This document shows, piece after piece, positions 4,761 to 6,798 of a stretch of DNA of 6,798 nt. This DNA is from an uncultured Kiritimatiellota bacterium (GTDB lineage: Bacteria > Verrucomicrobiota > Kiritimatiellia > RFP12 > UBA1067), in the NCBI GenBank assembly GCA_934667295.1, contig CAKULR010000092.1, positions 1-6,798 of the forward strand, written 5' to 3'. Under the pieces are notes generated by a model. That model was not told where the DNA came from. It saw nothing but the letters and a program-made list of their open reading frames with translations, and made no database searches. The position numbers were made by a program, and so were the translations under genes. Position 1 is the first letter of the stretch, and every line of letters begins with the position of its first letter.

Positions 4761-6798
4761 TCATCTCTTCGTCTCGTGCATGTCGTAGAAAAAGATGCGC
4801 AGCGAATTGCCCACCACGAGGATCGTGCTCGCGTTGTGCAGCGTCGCGCCGACGATGACGGGGATGAGGCCGAGGCCGCCGAGCAGCAGTCCCACCGTGT
4901 TCACGCCCACCGAGACGAAGAAGTTCTGGCGGATGACGCCCATCGTGTGCCGGGCGAGGCCGTAGGTCGCCGGCAGCAGCATCGCGTTGTCGCCCGCGAT
5001 CGTGATGTCCGCCGCCTCCATCGCGACGTCCGTGCGCGTCTTGCCGAGGGCGATGCCCACGTCGGCGTAGGCGAGGCCCGGCGCGTCGTTGATGCCGTCG
5101 CCGACCATCACGACGCCGTTGCCGCCCGCCTGCAGGCGCAGGATGACCTTCGCCTTGTCCTCCGGCATGAGCTCGGATTCGAAGCCGTCCAGCCCCAGCC
5201 GCCGCGCCACGACGTCCGCCTGCTGCTCCTGGTCGCCCGTGAGGAGCAGGATGTCGTCCACGCCGCCGAGGCGCAGCCGGTTCAGCGCCTTCTTCATGTT
5301 CTCACGCAGCGGGTCGCGGATGCCGATGAGGCCCACGATCTCCGTGCCGCTCGCCACGTAGATGACGCTCTCGCCGTTCGCGAAGAGCTTCGAGGCCTGG
5401 TCGCGCATCGGGTGCGTGTGGATGCCCGCCTCGTTGAGGAAGCGCTTCGAGCCGACGCGCACCGTCCTGCGCCCGACCTTCGTCCACACGCCGCGCCCCA
5501 CGACGGTGTGGACCTCCTGGTGGCGCGGGATCTTCCCGCCCACGCGCTGGAGCTGGGCGAGGATCGCGTTCGCCATCGGGTGGCGGCTCGTCTCCTCCGC
5601 CGCCGCCGCGAGCGCCAGCACCTCCTCGCGGGAGTAGCTGTCCGAGACGGTCGCGATCGACGTGACGCGCGGCTTGCCCTCCGTGAGCGTGCCCGTCTTG
5701 TCGAGGATGAGCGTGTCCGCCTCGGTGAGGGTCTGGAGGGACCCGCCGCCCTTGATGAGCACGCCGTTGCGCGCCGCCGTCGAGATCGCGGCGGAGAGCG
5801 CCGCCGCCGTGGAGAGCCGGATGCCGCAGGAGTAGTCGATCACGAGCATGTTCAGCGCGCGGTTCACGTCCTTCGTGCAGAAGAAGACGGCGAGCGCGAG
5901 CGTGATGTTGACGGGCACGAGCGCGGCGGAGAAGCGGTCCGCATACGTCTGGATCTCCGCCTTCTTGCCCTCCGCGTCCTCGACCATGCGGATGATGCGC
6001 GAGACGGCCGTGCCCTCGCCGACGGACTCGACGCGGATCGTCGCCGTGCCGTCCACGGCGAGCGTGCCGGCGTAGACCTTGCCGCCCGCCTCGCGCGACA
6101 CGGGGCCGAACTCGCCCGTGATGGACGACTGGTCGACGAGGATGCGCCCCGAGACCACCTCGCCGTCCGCGACGATCTTCTCGCCCGTGTGGACGACGAT
6201 GAAGCTTCCCGCACGCAGCTCCGACACGGCCACCCGCACGAGCGGCGTCCCCGGCTCGCCGTCCGCCGAGAACCACGCCTCCTCGCCGTCCACCGACAGC
6301 ATGTCGCGGATCGCGTTGCGCGTCTGGTCCATCGTGTAGGCCGTGAGCGATTCCGCGAGGTCGTGCAGGAGGAGCACCGTGAGCGCCGAGCCCGCGCGCC
6401 CCGACGCGACGCTCGACACGACCGCGAGCGCGCTCAACGTGTCCGCGTTCGGCAGCAGCGTGCGCACGAGCGCCCCGATGCCGCTGCGGAAGATCGGCCC
6501 CGCAAGCGCCAGCGCCCCGAAGCCGGTCGGCGAGAGCAGGCGCCCGAGGATGGTCGCCGGCACCGCCCGCCTGAAGATCCACGAGCCCACGAGCAGCGCC
6601 CCCGCGATCCCCGCCCGCGTGAGCATGGCGGGCAGCGTCTCCTCGTGCAGGTCGCGCTCCTGGACGAGCAGGTGGTTGCGCTCCTCGCGTTCCTTCCGGA
6701 GCGCGCTCAGCGAGTGGATCTGGATCAGGCTCTCGACCGACTCCAGCAGCTCCTCCTCGCCCGTCACCTCCGGGTCGTAGGTGAGCACCACGCTGGAC
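4761..6798 (-). CDS. Heavy-metal P1B-type ATPase (partial, N-terminus outside window)
   Basis: Membrane pump that moves a transition-metal cation out of the cytoplasm using ATP. Numbering starts at the Val codon at 6791. The frame is open to the window edge (two Ser codons precede Val1), and SSVVLTYDP followed by an acidic helix resembles the end of a ferredoxin-like HMA domain, so the GTG at 6791 is very probably an internal codon. Order: end of the HMA-like domain (1-25); a charged linker; about four hydrophobic helices (57-148); actuator domain with TGE (225-227); helices at about 286-306 and 312-335 with metal motif DYSCGIR (319-325); phosphorylation loop DKTGT with Asp364; the P1B-specific HP pair (404-405); TGD (518-520); GDGINDAP (564-571); and two last helices (622-663) with HNAST (652-656). 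The YSC and HN residues point to the CtpC-like Mn/Zn-type group rather than CopA (CPC) or ZntA; the metal itself cannot be assigned. It is followed by the small membrane protein gene. Confidence 0.94.
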   Translation of the reverse strand, partial: SSVVLTYDPEVTGEEELLESVESLIQIHSLSALRKEREERNHLLVQERDLHEETLPAMLTRAGIAGALLVGSWIFRRAVPATILGRLLSPTGFGALALAGPIFRSGIGALVRTLLPNADTLSALAVVSSVASGRAGSALTVLLLHDLAESLTAYTMDQTRNAIRDMLSVDGEEAWFSADGEPGTPLVRVAVSELRAGSFIVVHTGEKIVADGEVVSGRILVDQSSITGEFGPVSREAGGKVYAGTLAVDGTATIRVESVGEGTAVSRIIRMVEDAEGKKAEIQTYADRFSAALVPVNITLALAVFFCTKDVNRALNMLVIDYSCGIRLSTAAALSAAISTAARNGVLIKGGGSLQTLTEADTLILDKTGTLTEGKPRVTSIATVSDSYSREEVLALAAAAEETSRHPMANAILAQLQRVGGKIPRHQEVHTVVGRGVWTKVGRRTVRVGSKRFLNEAGIHTHPMRDQASKLFANGESVIYVASGTEIVGLIGIRDPLRENMKKALNRLRLGGVDDILLLTGDQEQQADVVARRLGLDGFESELMPEDKAKVILRLQAGGNGVVMVGDGINDAPGLAYADVGIALGKTRTDVAMEAADITIAGDNAMLLPATYGLARHTMGVIRQNFFVSVGVNTVGLLLGGLGLIPVIVGATLHNASTILVVGNSLRIFFYDMHETKR

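Noticed and set aside
5302..6582. 426-codon minus-strand frame inside the ATPase gene
   Set aside because: Out-of-frame shadow with Arg/Gly/His-rich composition. The ATPase frame holds the complete set of P-type motifs.
6789..6791. GTG as the true start of the P-type ATPase
   Set aside because: The frame continues upstream to the window edge and the local sequence looks like the end of an HMA-like domain, so the start is most likely outside the window.

Overview
The window comes from a GC-rich bacterial genome. All four genes lie on the minus strand, so transcription runs from the high coordinates to the low ones. Third codon positions are strongly G/C, and the only AT-rich patches are short intergenic regulatory stretches. 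Gene content is housekeeping plus metal homeostasis and suggests an anaerobic or fermentative bacterium: PPi-linked glycolysis through pyruvate phosphate dikinase, and formate-dependent one-carbon metabolism through formate-THF ligase. High-GC gut members of the Verrucomicrobiota/Kiritimatiellota would fit, but this is a weak guess from memory of gene style. No taxonomic marker gene is present.

In the direction of transcription, the window opens inside a P1B-type (heavy-metal) ATPase gene (6798 to 4761; its N-terminus lies outside). Next, 54 nt downstream, is a 90-residue single-pass membrane protein (4706-4434). A strong intrinsic terminator (4410-4373) closes this pair. The ATPase has the YSC-type M4 metal-site motif instead of CPC and an HN pair in its last helix. 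A small membrane partner beside such an ATPase recalls the mycobacterial CtpC/PacL arrangement, so the two genes probably form a transition-metal efflux or metallation unit.

Downstream of the terminator is a complete formate-tetrahydrofolate ligase gene (fhs, 4341-2575). After a 109-nt gap with a consensus -10 box comes a pyruvate phosphate dikinase gene (ppdK, 2465 to beyond base 1). About 821 of an expected 880-890 residues are visible; the last part, with the catalytic Cys, lies outside. No IS element, CRISPR array, tRNA, rRNA or phage feature was seen. No gene-free stretch is longer than about 110 nt.

Most of the window is ordinary core metabolism. The parts worth a second look are the ATPase/small-protein pair with its unusual transport-site residues, and the compact promoter, terminator and leader arrangements between the genes.
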